Shown here piece by piece: positions 11,664-23,989 of a stretch of DNA of 64,000 nucleotides. Numbering within the stretch: the stretch's first letter is position 1; each line of letters opens with the position of its first letter. Location: positions 167,751,824-167,815,823 of the forward strand of contig CM028377.1 in NCBI GenBank assembly GCA_013146195.2, written 5' to 3'. A program made the position numbers and the translations under genes. The notes beneath the pieces are model-generated. The model had not been told where the DNA came from. It worked only from the letters and a program-made list of their open reading frames with translations, and made no database searches. The DNA comes from Codonopsis lanceolata. Lineage: Eukaryota > Streptophyta > Magnoliopsida > Asterales > Campanulaceae.

Positions 11664-14455
11664 TGTGGCACCTTAGCCATTCGTTGCTTGTGTTCATGCA
11701 TTCATATTGCTTGTGAGCATGTTTGCATAGTCTATATATGATTTAGAATCATTCATAAGTCATTCATGAAGCTCTTAACATGTTTAGAATCATGTATGCT
11801 TGCTTGTTGAATCGCCGGTTCGATTGCTTTGTTTTGGCCTTAGCGATTTCCCTCGTTGCTCGTATTGCTTGTATTTCGTCGTGCGAAGTGTTCGTTGAGT
11901 TCTCGGCCTTGTATTCAGGTCATAACCATGTTTAAACAAGCCTTTTCCATGTCCAAGTTATCCTAGTATGATTGGTGTTTGATTCGTTAACCATTAAATC
12001 GCATGATTCGAGCCTTGTTCTACCTTGTTCGGATGTTGTTCGGTGTGTTTCCGACTTGTTTTGAGTTGGGTTAGACCTTAGAATGGTTGCCCATGAGTTT
12101 GGGACCATTTAGGACATGTTTAGACCAAGTTCAAGGCTGGACCATGCGCCGCATCGAATCGATCACCGGCTCGCGGAGACGATCTTTGAGAGCATTGCAA
12201 AATGGTCATAAGCTTACAGTCGGCGCCCTTTGCCATATGTGGCGCCCGCCTCAAGTACTGGAGTCACCTACGGAATTTTCCTCTTGCAATCTGATTGTGA
12301 CCAATTAGACCCTTAACCCCCCATCCTAATTGACCCTAAACCTCCCTAACCCTCCTTACTTATGTCCTAACATCTCTAACATGTTTTAAGAGTGGATTAA
12401 GAGAGCTTTAATGATCTATTAAGCTACCAAAATCAGATTTAAAAGAGACCACATCATGTTGACACTTGTCCCACTCAATTTTTAGACCAATATAAGCCAC
12501 ATCTGCAGATTTTGACCCTCATTCCTCTCCCTCACTCTCCAAAAACGGGATTTCATTTCTCTCAAGCTCTCCCATGGCTTCTTGAAGCTATCTTCTTCAT
12601 CCTCCATGATCCTTCACTCATTTGCTCAAGCCACCTCCACAAGAAGTGAAGAACTTGAAGAGTAGATCATTTTCAACCGATTAGTTTTCTCATTTGCTTT
12701 CTTGGGTGTAGAATACAAGTAAGTTACAACTCTTCTTCTTTGTTTTAGTTCTCATTGGCCCTAAGGAAAACAAAGCTTATGATGATTGAGGTCAATGAGG
12801 ACACATATATGCTTCCTATGCCTTCTTCTTGTGTTTTGAAAGTATGAACTTGCTAGGAGCATGTATAGGAGGATTTTATGCTTAGTAAAGTTTATGATAC
12901 TCTTTCATCTTGTCTATTTAAGGTTTTGAACATGTTAGAAACATGTATTATATTTGTTGATGGAAGTGTTGTTATATGAGAATGCCCTAAATTGAGCCTA
13001 TATGATATGTTGTGAAGTTGTTATGTGTTCTATCCTCAAAATTGGAACCTATGATGAATATGAATCACATTACAATGCCTTGATGAATTTTATGACCTAG
13101 ATGAACTTAGTAATGGCCTAGGTTGAATTATGAAGCACATAGCTTCAACTACCCGAAATTTGGAATTTTTAGTAAAGACTCAACAGAGTCGACTCTAGGG
13201 GAGATTTGAACGTGTTGAACTCTAATTTCAATCCCTACGAAGTTTGGACACCGTTTGGTCGGGTTTACTCAAGTCTAAGTTGAGTTTAATTATGTGCATT
13301 TGAACCCGTTGTGATTATTTGGTTATGAGCAATTAATTGCCTTGACATGATTCATTGTAGAGATTAATACCCTACTTGGTCGGTCGAGTTCGCTCTTGTC
13401 GAATTCGATCATTATTTGGTCTTGACGAGTAAATATCTACTTGCGCATTGCATTAAGTCCAGCTGGCACTATTTGGTTTGATTTTTATGTCAGGGTAGGA
13501 CGATGCATCGCCTTCACGAATTGAGAGATTCGTGCTCGCTATGGATCGTCGTGGGACCTCACACACCCTCCATTGTAGGCGCAATGGGGAAGTAGCCACT
13601 TTAGTAACAATACGTGCGTCACGGTGCTATTAGCCGGCGGAGTTCGGTATATCGATGTGAAGTCACGAGCATCGTAGTCACGATATTGGGTTAACAAACT
13701 TTATTGCAGGAGCTACGAAGCGGCCGTGCCTATATCATATCCTACTTGTATGATTTATTTTCCGCACTTATGTGAATAATGTGCTAAGTGCTATATGATG
13801 AACATGAGCCATAATTGAGATAAATGCCATGCTATAACATGAACATGCATTTTAGTAACTTACTAAGTCTTTATGACTTACCCTATTTGTTTGTTTTGTT
13901 TTCCTTAGATCCGAGTCGAGGAGACGGTTCACGCTAGATTCGCCTTACTCGCGTTGGTTGTTGCGAGCTAGAAGGTTGTCCTTTTGGGTTTTGTAGCTAG
14001 ACTTTTATTCTGGCAAGGACGTTGGGAAGCAAGTCACCTAGACTTGACTTTGGGGTTTTTGTTGTTGTAGTATAACTTAATGACTTGATACTTAAAATCT
14101 TTTGTATGCCGACTTATATGTCAAGCTTGTTTATATGTTAATGGTTCACTACAGTTTCTTCCGCTTAACACTCTTTTAAATTATTATTGTTGTTGTTGTC
14201 TCCGGCATGTTGTGGCCGTTGAGGTTTTTATAAGCATGTGTTAAAATTGTAGGAGTAGATGTTGGGTTCCGGCTGTAACGTCGCCGATGACTTGTTTATT
14301 TTAAGATTATTTTCCGGCCAAGTGTAGCCGAGTTGTTGTTTGTATGCGATGTTGCGCCACATGAATTTTATAATCCTACTTGCGCATGCTTACTTGTGTA
14401 TATTTGGGCGGTCCGACTTGGGGTTTCGCATTGGAATCCGGGTCGGGGTGCCATA
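11664..14455. mobile_element. Solo LTR (C), probably gypsy type, inside copia B integrase
   Basis: The block begins TGTGGCACC and ends GGTGCCATA, an inverted pair. It is flanked by a perfect 5-bp duplication GTTGT (11659-11663 and 14456-14460). Its removal restores the copia frame K-G-Y-R-C-L-D-L. At 2792 bp, with no primer site and no pol motif, it fits a long solo LTR of the chromovirus Del/Tekay kind, or a LARD-type element. The length and the GGGTCGGGGTGCCA terminus suggest gypsy, but this rests on memory. Confidence 0.82.
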
Positions 14456-14460
14456 GTTGT

Positions 14461-16531
14461 CTTGACTTACATTCCAATCGGTTATATATTCTCGACACTT
14501 ATTGTTTGATGAGTCTCATTTTCCATTTGCTAGAGTTGCTTCTTTTTCAGGCTCTTCTCCTGGCCCTAGCCAACCGATCCACCAAGGTCGTCATACGACA
14601 CATACATCATCACCCACTCGTCCAACTGTTGGACTGGTGCGCTCCACTCCAATCACTAGACCGATTCATAATAGTGGGACGAGCTCCCTGGCTCAAGATC
14701 TCCTTTATTCTCCTAATCCGACCCAATCCACAAGGTCCACGCCTGCTATGACTCAACAAATGCACACTCCAGCTCAAGTCGAACAATTGAGCTCCTTCAC
14801 TAAGCAGTGCGCATCCCCTCAGTTGGCACCTCCACGCCCAACTTTTACTCACAATCCCATTCCATTTAATCTGCAAGAAGATTCCTCCAGTGGCATGTCC
14901 ACTCCTCCTTAGAAATTTAGAAGCATAAATGAACTTGTGTACAATCATCCCCTTCCCGAGGCCTTAGCCACTGTTGCCACATATTTTGTTGAATTTGAAC
15001 CTCGCTCGTACAAACAAGCCTCTCCCCTTCCTCAATGGCAACAAGCCATACATGAAGAACTTGCTGCTTTACATAGAATTGGTACTTGGTCTCTTGTTCC
15101 TCGTCCTCCAGGGGTAAATGTAGTTGGTAGTAAGTGGGTTTACAAGATAAAACGGAGAGCTGATGGCACCATTGAACATCATAAGGCTCGTCTCGTGGCT
15201 CAAGGCTATTCTCAATAAGAAGGCGTTGACTACAACGAAACATATAGCCCTGTTGTCAAGCCACCCACCATTCGAACTCTACTCAACCTTACTTATTCTC
15301 GAGGGTGGTCCATTGAACAACTAGATGTTCGTAATGCCTTTCTCAATGGTGTTCTTAATGAAGAGGTGTACATGGCTCAACCACTCGGCTTTAGTGACAA
15401 TTCTTTCCCAACTCATGTCTGCAAATTACAACGTGCCATTTATGGGCTTAAATAGTCTCCGCGAGCATGGTTTCAGCGACTCCATGATTTCTTAGTTGGT
15501 CTGGGGTTCTTTAACAACAAATCGGATAGTTCCTTGTTCATCCGACACAACAGGTCTGACATAGTGGCTATTCTCGTGTATGTCAATGACATGATGGTGA
15601 CTGGTTCTTCCCCTACTCCTGTTCACAAGGTTATTGATCAAATATGTGCAACATTTGAAAGTCGTCGCTTGGGTCGCTTGGGATATTTTTTGGGCATTGC
15701 AACTACTCACACAACTACCCACCTCAGTCTAAATCAATCCCGCTATGCTTCCGATCTTCTCCGCAAATTTAACATGGAAGGATGTAAGCCTACTAAAACT
15801 CCAATGATTGCGGGGTCTCATTTGGATTCTACTGCCGGTGATCCTTTGCTCGATGTTACTCTCTACCGCAGTATGGTTGGCAGCTTACAATATCTCACAT
15901 TGACTCGACCTGACATATCGTTTGCTGTAAATCGGGTGTGTCAACATATGCATGCTCCGCGTACACCACATCTACAAGCAATACAAAGGATTATTCGCTT
16001 CGTTAAAGCGACGATCACCCTTGGTCTTCAGTTTCGTGCCTCTCCCGATATTTCTCTTTCGACTTTCTCAGATGCAAATTGGGCAGGATCTCCGGATGAT
16101 CGAAGATCCTCCACAGGTGCCTGTGTGTTTATTGGCCCCAATCTTGTATCATGGACAGTCAAAAAACAATCCACTGTATCCCGCTCTAGCAGTGAAGCAT
16201 AATATCGAGCTTTGGCGACTACGTCTGCCGAGCTATGATGGTTCTCATTTCTCTATCGAGAACTTGGTCTACACTTCCATGCCCCGACCATCCATTGCGA
16301 CAACATCTCAGCAATTCACATGTCCCGTAATCCTGTTTTTCATGCTCGAACTCGCCACATTGAAATCGACTATCATTTTGTGCGTGAACTACAACAGTGG
16401 GGTTTTCTTCGTATTTGTTACGTTTCCACACGGGATCAAGCTGCTGACATCTTCACTAAAAGCCTAGCTCAGCCACGGTTACAACTTCTTTCGAACAAGC
16501 TGCAGCTTCGCCCTACTCCTCTTGGCTTGCG
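14461..16531 (+). pseudogene. Copia B integrase tail, reverse transcriptase and RNase H
   Basis: The connection domain is followed by a Pro/Ser/Thr-rich stretch (14502-14912). RT comes next, with WQQAIHEELAAL, GSKWVYKIKRRADGTIEHHK, QLDVRNAFLNGVL and YVNDMMVTG, where copia normally has YVDDM. RNase H follows with LTRPDISFAVNRVCQHM, SDANWAGSPDDRRSSTGA and ADIFTKSL. In-frame stops at 15216 and 15453 replace expected Gln codons, and a TAA at 16200 replaces an expected Glu in SSSEAEY. The last frame shift puts the C-terminus (RTRHIEIDYHFVRE) in another frame. RT function is lost both by stops and by the YVND change. Confidence 0.92.
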
Positions 16532-16537
16532 GGGGGT

Positions 16538-16803
16538 TGTTAGCATATAATTATCTCTCAGCATTCATTGGTTCATTTCCATGTGTTTCTTGTTGTTTGT
16601 ACCTTAGTCAATAATGGTAGGCTAGTTAAGATTGGGTCCCTTCAATTCCCCATGTACAGATCATGTATACATTTATCATTGTATTCTTTGGATATATATA
16701 GTAGAACCGACCTCCAAAGCTGGCAGGTTGAGTTTCCTACCAAAGCCACTATCTTACCCTCTTCTTCTCTCTTCATTCCCTCCTATATTTCTCTAGTTTA
16801 TCA
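16538..16803 (+). repeat. 3' LTR of copia B
   Basis: This is the second 266-bp copy, preceded by the purine tract GCGGGGGG at about 16529-16536. It starts TGTTAGCATA and ends TAGTTTATCA. Confidence 0.95.
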
Positions 16804-16947
16804 AAAACAACCTTTCATTAAAAGATAAATCCATCTGCTGTAGCTATGTGATCAATAACTAGCAGCTGCTGGTACTTAGTGTAAGTCACCGCTTTAAAAG
16901 CTACTCTATCCACTTACACTCTATTGATTAAAATACTTAAACGATTT

Positions 16948-17044
<97 letters not shown>

Positions 17045-18284
17045 AATAGTATTTTTAACAAATGTTTTGGAAAACACTTTCGACCATTATCATGTGATTA
17101 ATTCTTGGCCATTTCAATTCAAATATTAAACTATTCAAAAGTAGACGTTTTGTCATTTCATTAAATTAATCTATAATTTATCATTGCATTAAATATCTCA
17201 CAGTATATCATATCTTCTAGCTAAACAACCTTCTTTATGACTACATGCTAGAAGATATTTACTCTCCTTATTTTATACAAAAAATATCTAACCTCTATTT
17301 ATAAATTTATGATCTTATGGTATGTGATATATTCCGTATCAAAAATCCTCTTCAAGATCTCCAAGCTTTAAAAGATAAATTTTATCATCACTTTTCAAAT
17401 ATCATCTATGCTATTTCAAACGACTATTTTCAAGGATCTATATATAAAGCTTTTTGAGCAAGGATTCAAAGAGAGCGAATAACTGGATCAAAACGTTTCT
17501 CATATCTCTTCAAGCAATTCTTTTCTTGAAATGTTCCAGCTCTCATGATGGAAGATATAAGAGGATAGAAGGGTTGAAGACTTCATTCATCTATTCATAT
17601 AATATTCCTTCTTTGATCTGCTTCAACCTAGGGCTGGACACTCAACTTATTCCTTCAAGCAATTCCTTCATTGATGTGTTCCAGTCCTTAAACAATTACT
17701 AGATATTCTTTCACTTTTTATTCTTTTCTAGTTCTTGTTTAAACAATCATTGTATTCTTCCTTACTTCTTCCAAATCTTAAAAGAATCCTTGATTGTTGC
17801 ACAAGTATGATTGTTGCTCAATCATACTCGTCAAACACTGGTTTTTGTTGTACACAGATCCGTTAGTGATTACATAGAATTTCAATATATTTAGTGCACT
17901 TCAGAATCCAAGTTTGATCAACTTGGTAGTGGACGTAACCGTTTTTACACTGTGAACCACTCCAAATATCCTATCTTTTATCTTCCAGCTGATATAACTG
18001 TTTCTCACATTTAAGCAACCTCAATCTACTTAAGTGTTAGACAGTTACATTCTTGAATCATTTACATAATTTTCAAATAGATTTTCTTTTCTAGTTCAGT
18101 CCTTATACTTCAGTGATCAAAATAAAACCAAACCAAAATGGTTAACGATTTAGTAGCTGCTACCTGCTGATTTTACATAGCTGCTGAAAATTTATTTTAT
18201 CCGCTGCATTTTTTGAATGTTTTCAAAATAACCCTTAAAGTTTTTAAAAAGCTATTCACCCTCCTAGCCTTATTTCATTGCCAA
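16804..18284. repeat. Right part of degenerate LTR-like block D
   Basis: This non-coding sequence lies between copia B and the next copia A fragment. It has CTGCTG motifs, the (AT)n run, and near 18250 AGCTATTCACCCTCCTAGCC, which resembles the end of sirevirus LTRs (compare 20870-20905). The terminus may be GGACTTACACA at about 18287-18297. No matching left terminus was found. Confidence 0.4.
16950..17042. repeat. (AT)n microsatellite
   Basis: About 93 bases of uninterrupted AT dinucleotide. Such runs can form cruciforms and are often length-variable. Confidence 0.95.
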
Positions 18285-18668
18285 TTGGACTTACACAATC
18301 CATGTTTTGAGCTTTGGCATAGAAGACTTGGTCATCGTTCTTTGCACACTCTGAAGAAATTTCCTCAGTTGTCCCATGCTTTTCCATTCTAAAGAAAATG
18401 TAGATTACATAACCTTTTGTAGTATATGTCCTCTTGCAAAACATCATAAACTGTCTTTCTCTAATAGTGATTCTCATAGCACACATTGCTTTGAGTTACT
18501 GCACTGTGATCTCTGGGGTCCATACAGAATATCCACTATGAATAGTTAAAAATATTTCCTTACTATTGTTGATGATTTTTCTAGATGTGTTTGGACTTAC
18601 TTACTTCCATCCAAACTACATGTTTTTAAAACCTTTCGGTCATTTAATGCCTATGTAAATAACCAGTT
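18285..18668 (+). pseudogene. Copia element A, GAG-pre-integrase and integrase start
   Basis: It reads ELWHRRLGHRSLHTLKKFPQ, then CPLAKHHKLSFSNSDSHS, HCDLWGPYRIST and FLTIVDDFSRCVWTYLLPS, the standard zinc-binding and first catalytic-Asp region of a copia integrase. A TAG interrupts near 18546. It stops at 18668 where solo LTR E is inserted and continues at 20922. Confidence 0.85.
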
Positions 18669-20921
18669 TGTTGGAATATGCTTCTTGATAATTAACTTAT
18701 CACCTTGCATATTCCAAATATTTTGATTTGTTTGTTCCCATTACAGTGTGTCATAACAAGTGGCTAAAAGGTCTGCGTACCGGTTAGTGTGTCAACTCGT
18801 TTGACAACACATAGGTCTTAGGTTGGGTCATCCTAATCTAGTCCTACCTTCTTAATGACGATTGACAGGCCAGCGCTTCATATGCATTAGCACCGGCAGA
18901 CTTGTTGTAACATCAAGGTTTTTGTAAGACTCGTCACCAACAGATTTGTCGTATGCACTAAAGGACACTCTGAAGACTCGTCACTAGCAGATGTGTTGTA
19001 ATGTCAAAGTTTCTCAAAGGATTTGTCACCGAGTAGATTTATCACGTGCACAACAAAATACCTTGAAGACTAGCTACCAGCATACTTGGCTCTGCATGTG
19101 CTACAAAGAGACAAGACTGCAGTAGATCAAGAAAAGACAAAATTCTCAAGCTTCCGAAATCACTCAAATCTTTATAAAGCCTGACATCCCTGATGCTGCA
19201 AAATTTCTCTCTCACTCACGTGGTTTGGATAAGTAAAAAAGAATCCACTTTATTGGACAGACCACCTGACAGCGCATTATAAGTTAGACTCACTTTTCAA
19301 AGACTTATCAATATAGTCTAACAGGCAACCAATTCCAGGATCTGCAGGACAAAGCTTTTATCCAACAGTCAAATATCCAATGAACAACATCTCTATCCGA
19401 TGGTCTTCAACAACGACATTTTTCTAACGGATAGAAAATCCATCTTCATTTCTCAACGATCATATTGACCCCGGTCTATAAAATAAATCTTCCCTCTTCT
19501 TCAACATTGTGACACAATGATAACAACAATCGAAAGTGCCAGCTTGCCTAGCAAGTTCAACAAGGCACTTGCAACAAGAATGTCAAAGAAGCTGTGAGAT
19601 CTACAAGAGATCGTCTTCACCAACACATCTTAGATCTTCACAGAAGTTTGCAGTGAGCTTACCCAGACCCTAGTAAGACACTTTCTATGGATTTCTAGGA
19701 AGAAAAGATTTGAAGAAGAAGAGAGAGATCAGAAACTTCAATAGACAGAGATCGATGTCTTGGTCAAGAACCCAGTTCTTGATTTGAGTTCTTCACCCTT
19801 CTTCGAAGAACTCAGCCTTTAGCTAAAGCTTCAGGACTTTACTCCTAAAGCTAGAGGTCAAGCCCTTGGATCGATTTAAAGATAGATTTCAGATGGTGCC
19901 CAAGGAAGATGAAGAGCTGTCTGTAAATATTGCATTCATATCTTCAGATTTGTATTCACATACAAATGCCGTTGATTGTGCAATAATCAATCATCATAGA
20001 AGGCCGAGTGCTTTGCACTCAATCGTTTAGATAATTTTTATTTGAACGACCTTTAAAAACGTCTTCTCATATCTATATCTCGTTCTCGTTCTCGTCTCAT
20101 ATTGCCCTCTTTACTTAAGAGTTTGTCTATGAATGATTAAGGAAAGATTAAAGGCTTGGAAGGACGAGGACATAAGCTTTACATAGAGAGTCTAGGCCGA
20201 TGTAATATACTCCCTCCGTCCCTAATTTGTTGTCCTGGTTGACCTGGCGCACCGTTTAAGAAAACCTATTTGACTAGATTATTAATATTGGTTTAATGTG
20301 TAGTTTCCTTTAAAGCCCATGTGTATGTGGTCTATGATTAAAGTATGGTGAAAAAGTAAGGGTAAAGTGGTAAAAGTGATGTTCTAAAAAGGTAAGTTTC
20401 AAAGTGGACAATTATTTTGAGACGGACGAAAAAGGAAAGGAGGACGATAATTTAGGGACGGAGGGAGTATAATTTATCTTTGAATAAACTCAGATATTCT
20501 TTCAAATAATTTATCTTTCAGTCCGTTTCTCTCTTTGAGCTTTTATAAACTGATTTATCCTTTGAAAAACTGTTCTCTAATGATTTCCTAAATCATCATT
20601 TGGAAGAAGGATTAAGTGTGCTGTTATTCTGATCATATTCGTGTACAACCACTTAAGACTTCCCTAAATCTAAGCCTAACTATTTCCACTGCTTAAACTC
20701 TTTCAAACATGCTTTAGATTTACCGACAGTTCACCAACAGAGTTCACAACTCTGATGAGAGCAAGTCTGCTGTTCAGTACTACCAACAGACATGCTCAAT
20801 AAGTTAATTTCCTATGCCATTAAAACCTATGCTCTAAATGTAAATAAAAGAAAAGTTTTAAACATGCATCATAGGCTATTCACCCCCCTCTAGCCTATTT
20901 GAGCATCATTGTGGACCAACA
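18669..20921 (+). mobile_element. Solo LTR (E), SIRE-like, inside copia A integrase
   Basis: Starts TGTTGGAATATGC and ends GTGGACCAACA, so TGTTGG/CCAACA are inverted. It is flanked by CAGTT (18664-18668) and CGGTT (20922-20926), a target duplication with one mismatch. Near the 3' end GGCTATTCACCCCCCTCTAG is typical of sirevirus LTR ends. The copia A frame continues on either side. It is 2253 bp including a 258-bp Stowaway. Confidence 0.82.
20210..20467. mobile_element. Stowaway-type MITE (Tc1/mariner superfamily)
   Basis: Perfect terminal inverted repeats CTCCCTCCGTCCCTAA at the left and TTAGGGACGGAGGGAG at the right are flanked by the TA dinucleotide on both sides (20208-20209, 20468-20469). 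The terminus and TA target duplication define Stowaway. It lies inside solo LTR E. Confidence 0.95.
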
Positions 20922-21338
20922 CGGTTTAATACAACTATTAAAGCCATTAGAACTAACAATGGTTCATAGTTTTTCAACCAAGATTTCACTTTATTTCTTG
21001 CCAATCTTGGAGTCACTCATCAATCTTCCTGCCCTTACACACCCCAACAAAATGGGGTAGTAGAAAGAAAACATTAACAACTGCTTGAAATGGCCAGAGC
21101 ATTAATATTTTAGGTTGGCCTTCCTAGACATTTTTGGGGATATTGTCTACTTACAACCACTTATCTCATAAATAAGCTTCTTACTAGTGTCATTGATTTT
21201 TAAATTCCCCATGAAATTCTCTTCAAAACGAAAGTAGACTATTCTCTTTTAAGATCTTTTGGTTGTCTATGCTATTCTGCCATACATACTTAAGATAAGT
21301 TTGCACCAAGAGCAATCCCATCTGTATTCTTGGGTTAT
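20922..21338 (+). pseudogene. Copia element A, integrase core end
   Basis: It continues from 18668 with IKAIRTNNGS (catalytic Asp of D-N-G-x-E, the usual TDNGGE altered), then CPYTPQQNGVVERKH with the catalytic Glu region, and SFGCLCYSAIHT to PSVFLGY. Several stops interrupt it (for example near 20969 and 21074). It ends abruptly at 21338 where gypsy G1 is inserted. The RT half of copia A should therefore lie right of the window. Confidence 0.85.
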
Positions 21339-23111
21339 TGTGGGTGCCACGGAAAGAGTCCCTCGGATCGCGCGATCCCTTTTTTAGGGGAACACGCGGC
21401 TTGGGTAAGACATCACGCTTTCCATTCTATCCTCCCTTATTTAGGGGAAGACGAAATTAAAAATGTAGAAAGAGTGTTGTCGAAAAGTGTGTTGAATACG
21501 CCTCGGTCACCGAGTGTGCTTTAGTCCATTATGAGAGCTTTGGATTTCTCCATATCTCATCCTCCCTTGTTTAGGGGAAAACAAGATACATAAAATGCAT
21601 CACCTTTTTCATTCCCATCGTCCTCTTGTTTAGGGGAAAACTGAAAAGTGCAAAAAAAGATGTTGCGAAGGCGCGTGGGAACACGCCCTGCCTCACCATG
21701 GACTGTTGTACATTCTGGGTCACTATGAGTGCTCTGGGTTTCCCATGTCTCATCCTCCCTTGCTTAGGGGAAAACAAGATACAAAAGGTGCATCACCCTT
21801 TTCATTCCCATCGTCCCTTGTTTAGGGGAAAACGGAAAAGTGCAAGAAAAGGATGTTGTGGGTCTCACTGTGATCCAAAATGTTGTAACAGAGTCGCCAT
21901 CTTTATTTTAAGGAGAAATAAAGAACAATAAAAAATAACCAGAGTTTGTAAAAAAAAGGGTTCGGGGGCTAAGTTACGAGGTGGGAAGGTGTTAGGCACC
22001 CAACTCGCCCTTTCGGTCTCAAAAAATAGTTTTTGGCTAAAATATGTTTTTATTATATTTATTCAGTAAATTAAATAAAGCATTAAAACAAATATATATG
22101 TATCTACATTATTTACAGGCTTGCAGCCGTCTCCTTCTAGTAATTACAAATACATTTAAAGATATTTGGCCATAATAATGACTCTTTTTAGTGTTAATTC
22201 TTATATAAATTAGGGCAGCATAACTGCTTATATTTTTTACATTGGGCCAGGTGAAAATAGCACTTTTATATAAAAATCTCTTAAAGGCCTACCTTTAAGA
22301 GCGTAGGTTGTGCTCGCTCTGTCCTTCCAGGAGAGGGAGTCTTTTGCTGCTGTTGTGATTCGGGCAGAATAACTGCTTCCAAAAGTTGCTTTTAGGCACC
22401 GTAAAACGGGTGGAGCAACTGCTTTGCGTTTTTGCTGTTATTTGCTTGCTGCTGGCGAAATCGGGTAGAGCAACTGCTTGCTTCTATCGGATTTGGCCTC
22501 TGGATTCGGGCAGAGTAACTGCTCACTTTTGGATTTTTGGAACGGGGAAATAGGGTGGAATCCTAGCTGGAAGGCTAAGGTTCACTTTGACCGGTTGGAT
22601 TTGTGTTTGGAGGAGATTTGGCAGAGCTTCGAGGCTTATAGAATGAGGGGAACTCTCTCTTTCTCACGATCGCTCTCAGCGTAAACTCAACGCTGTTTGT
22701 GAACTGTGTGCGGTGAAAGTGATTTCTCGGCCCTCAATTATGAAGCCGAAGCCCTCTATTTATAGGTTGAAGAATGGACCTCATCGTCTTTAAATTTTCT
22801 TCTTTGTTCTTCATCAGCTTATACCGCACGCTTGAGAGCTTGTATAAAATGTCAAAACGGAAGTGCACTGTTGGGCTCTGGGCGCCGACCCCATAGGGTC
22901 TGGGTGCCGCGCCATGTTTGCTTGGTGGTGGCACCTGGATCCAATTTTAGCTTGATTTTTGACACTTTGGCCCTTGCATTTCACTAATTTACGCATCATG
23001 CTTTTCCTTTTGCATTTTTAAACCCTGTAACTTGACATTTGTTAAGTTTTAACAGGTCTTGATATCGCATGTCATGTCACATACCAGGGGTACGAAATTA
23101 GGGTGTCTACA
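21339..23111 (-). repeat. 3' LTR of gypsy G1
   Basis: On the plus strand it starts TGTGGGTGCC and ends GGTGTCTACA; on the minus strand it starts TGTAGACACCC. It is an inverted, diverged copy of 26891-28644. A TATA-like CTATTTATAGG at about 22756-22766 (minus-strand promoter) matches the TATAAATAG of the other LTR. It contains several copies of a TTTAGGGGAAAAC subrepeat. Confidence 0.92.
21440..21835. repeat. LTR subrepeats around CCTTGTTTAGGGGAAAAC
   Basis: The motif TTTAGGGGAA recurs near 21460, 21568, 21628, 21765 and 21815, with alternating spacers that include CAAGATAC..GCATCACC..TTTTCATTCC and GAAAAGTGCAA..AAAAGATGTTG. The same array lies inverted in the other LTR at about 28140-28580, so it was part of the LTR before insertion. 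Confidence 0.8.
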
Positions 23112-23456
23112 GAGCCCCTCAACGATGGAGTTTACGGGTAACCTGCAGCTTACCGAGTCAACGAACATCGTTGATAAGAAATAGACTCCCTAATTTTGTG
23201 GAAATTATAATGGGGAGTGATGCAACAGGTAGCAGTTATAATGCAACAGTTTATAATGCATACCAAATCTCAGATATCCTAGACATATTTAGTTGGTTAT
23301 AGCAGGTTATCGTAGTTTTTAAGCATATATGCAAATTAAGTGCTCTGATGGTTGGACCTACTGAAGTAGGCTGCCTACGTATCCTTTAATAAAAGGAATC
23401 AGACCAAACGTAGTTCGGCCAGATACATACAAACAACGCTAGGTGGAATACCAAGA

Positions 23457-23937
23457 TCAAACATCGCATCCTCAAAGGGTCGAACCCTTTGCCGAACATG
23501 ATGGTGGGATAGATCGCATCCTCAGGGCAGGGCCCTTTGTCGGAGTACGATAGACTTTTCACTGGCCCGGGACACACGACCCCCTCGCAGAAAAGGCTGA
23601 ACAACCTGGTGGAACACATCATAAAACATTGAATCCTCAAGGGTGGACATCCTTCGTCGAATGCAATGGTGGGACCAAGATTCAAGTTTGATCACTTGTC
23701 TTGTGGTTACGCCATGTGAGGAGATGATCCTATGCTACTCCTATAAAGCAGGAAAACATCGCATCCTCAGGGGTGGACATCCTTCGTCGAATGCGATGGT
23801 GGAACACATCATGGTTTGATCACTCGTCTCGGGGTTACGCCTCGTGAGGAGACGATCCTATGCTACTCCTATAAAGCAGGAAAACATCGCATCCTCAGGG
23901 GTGGACATCCTTCGTCGAATGCGATGGTGGGACCAAA
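23457..23937. repeat. Tandem repeat in the 3' non-coding part of G1, unit about 127-130 bp
   Basis: GGGTGGACATCCTTCGTCGA recurs at 23641, 23771 and 23898, each followed by ATGCGATGGTGG or a near match. Two full intervening units carry GTTACGCC..GTGAGGAGA and CTATGCTACTCCTATAAAGC. Two more divergent copies lie near 23464 and 23514. Each unit holds an imperfect palindrome (CATCGCATCC / AATGCGATGG). Tandem repeats here are common in Tat/Ogre-type elements. Confidence 0.85.
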
Positions 23938-23989
23938 TAAGATGCATGCAAGTAAAATATGAATACTTTACCTTTCCTTACCCCTTCTT

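Larger units (their letters stand above)
9542..16803 (+). mobile_element. Copia element B with both LTRs, carrying a nested solo LTR
   Basis: Two 266-bp LTRs (9542-9807 and 16538-16803) are nearly identical. The element has an initiator-tRNA-Met primer site, protease, integrase, reverse transcriptase and RNase H in copia order, and a G-rich polypurine tract before the 3' LTR. Flanks AAAAT and AAAAC are probably a mutated 5-bp target duplication. The gag region is reduced to unreadable sequence between 9820 and 10435. Frame-breaking stops and a 10-base G run make it dead. Removing the 2.8 kb insertion at 11664-14455 leaves an element of about 4.5 kb. Confidence 0.95.

Noticed and set aside
12087..12308. 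Small frame inside solo LTR C
   Set aside because: No domain; long LTRs carry chance frames of this size.
23457..23937. Regularly spaced repeats resembling a CRISPR array
   Set aside because: Units are ~127-130 bp, contiguous and similar over their whole length, with no unique spacers. They lie in a plant gypsy element.
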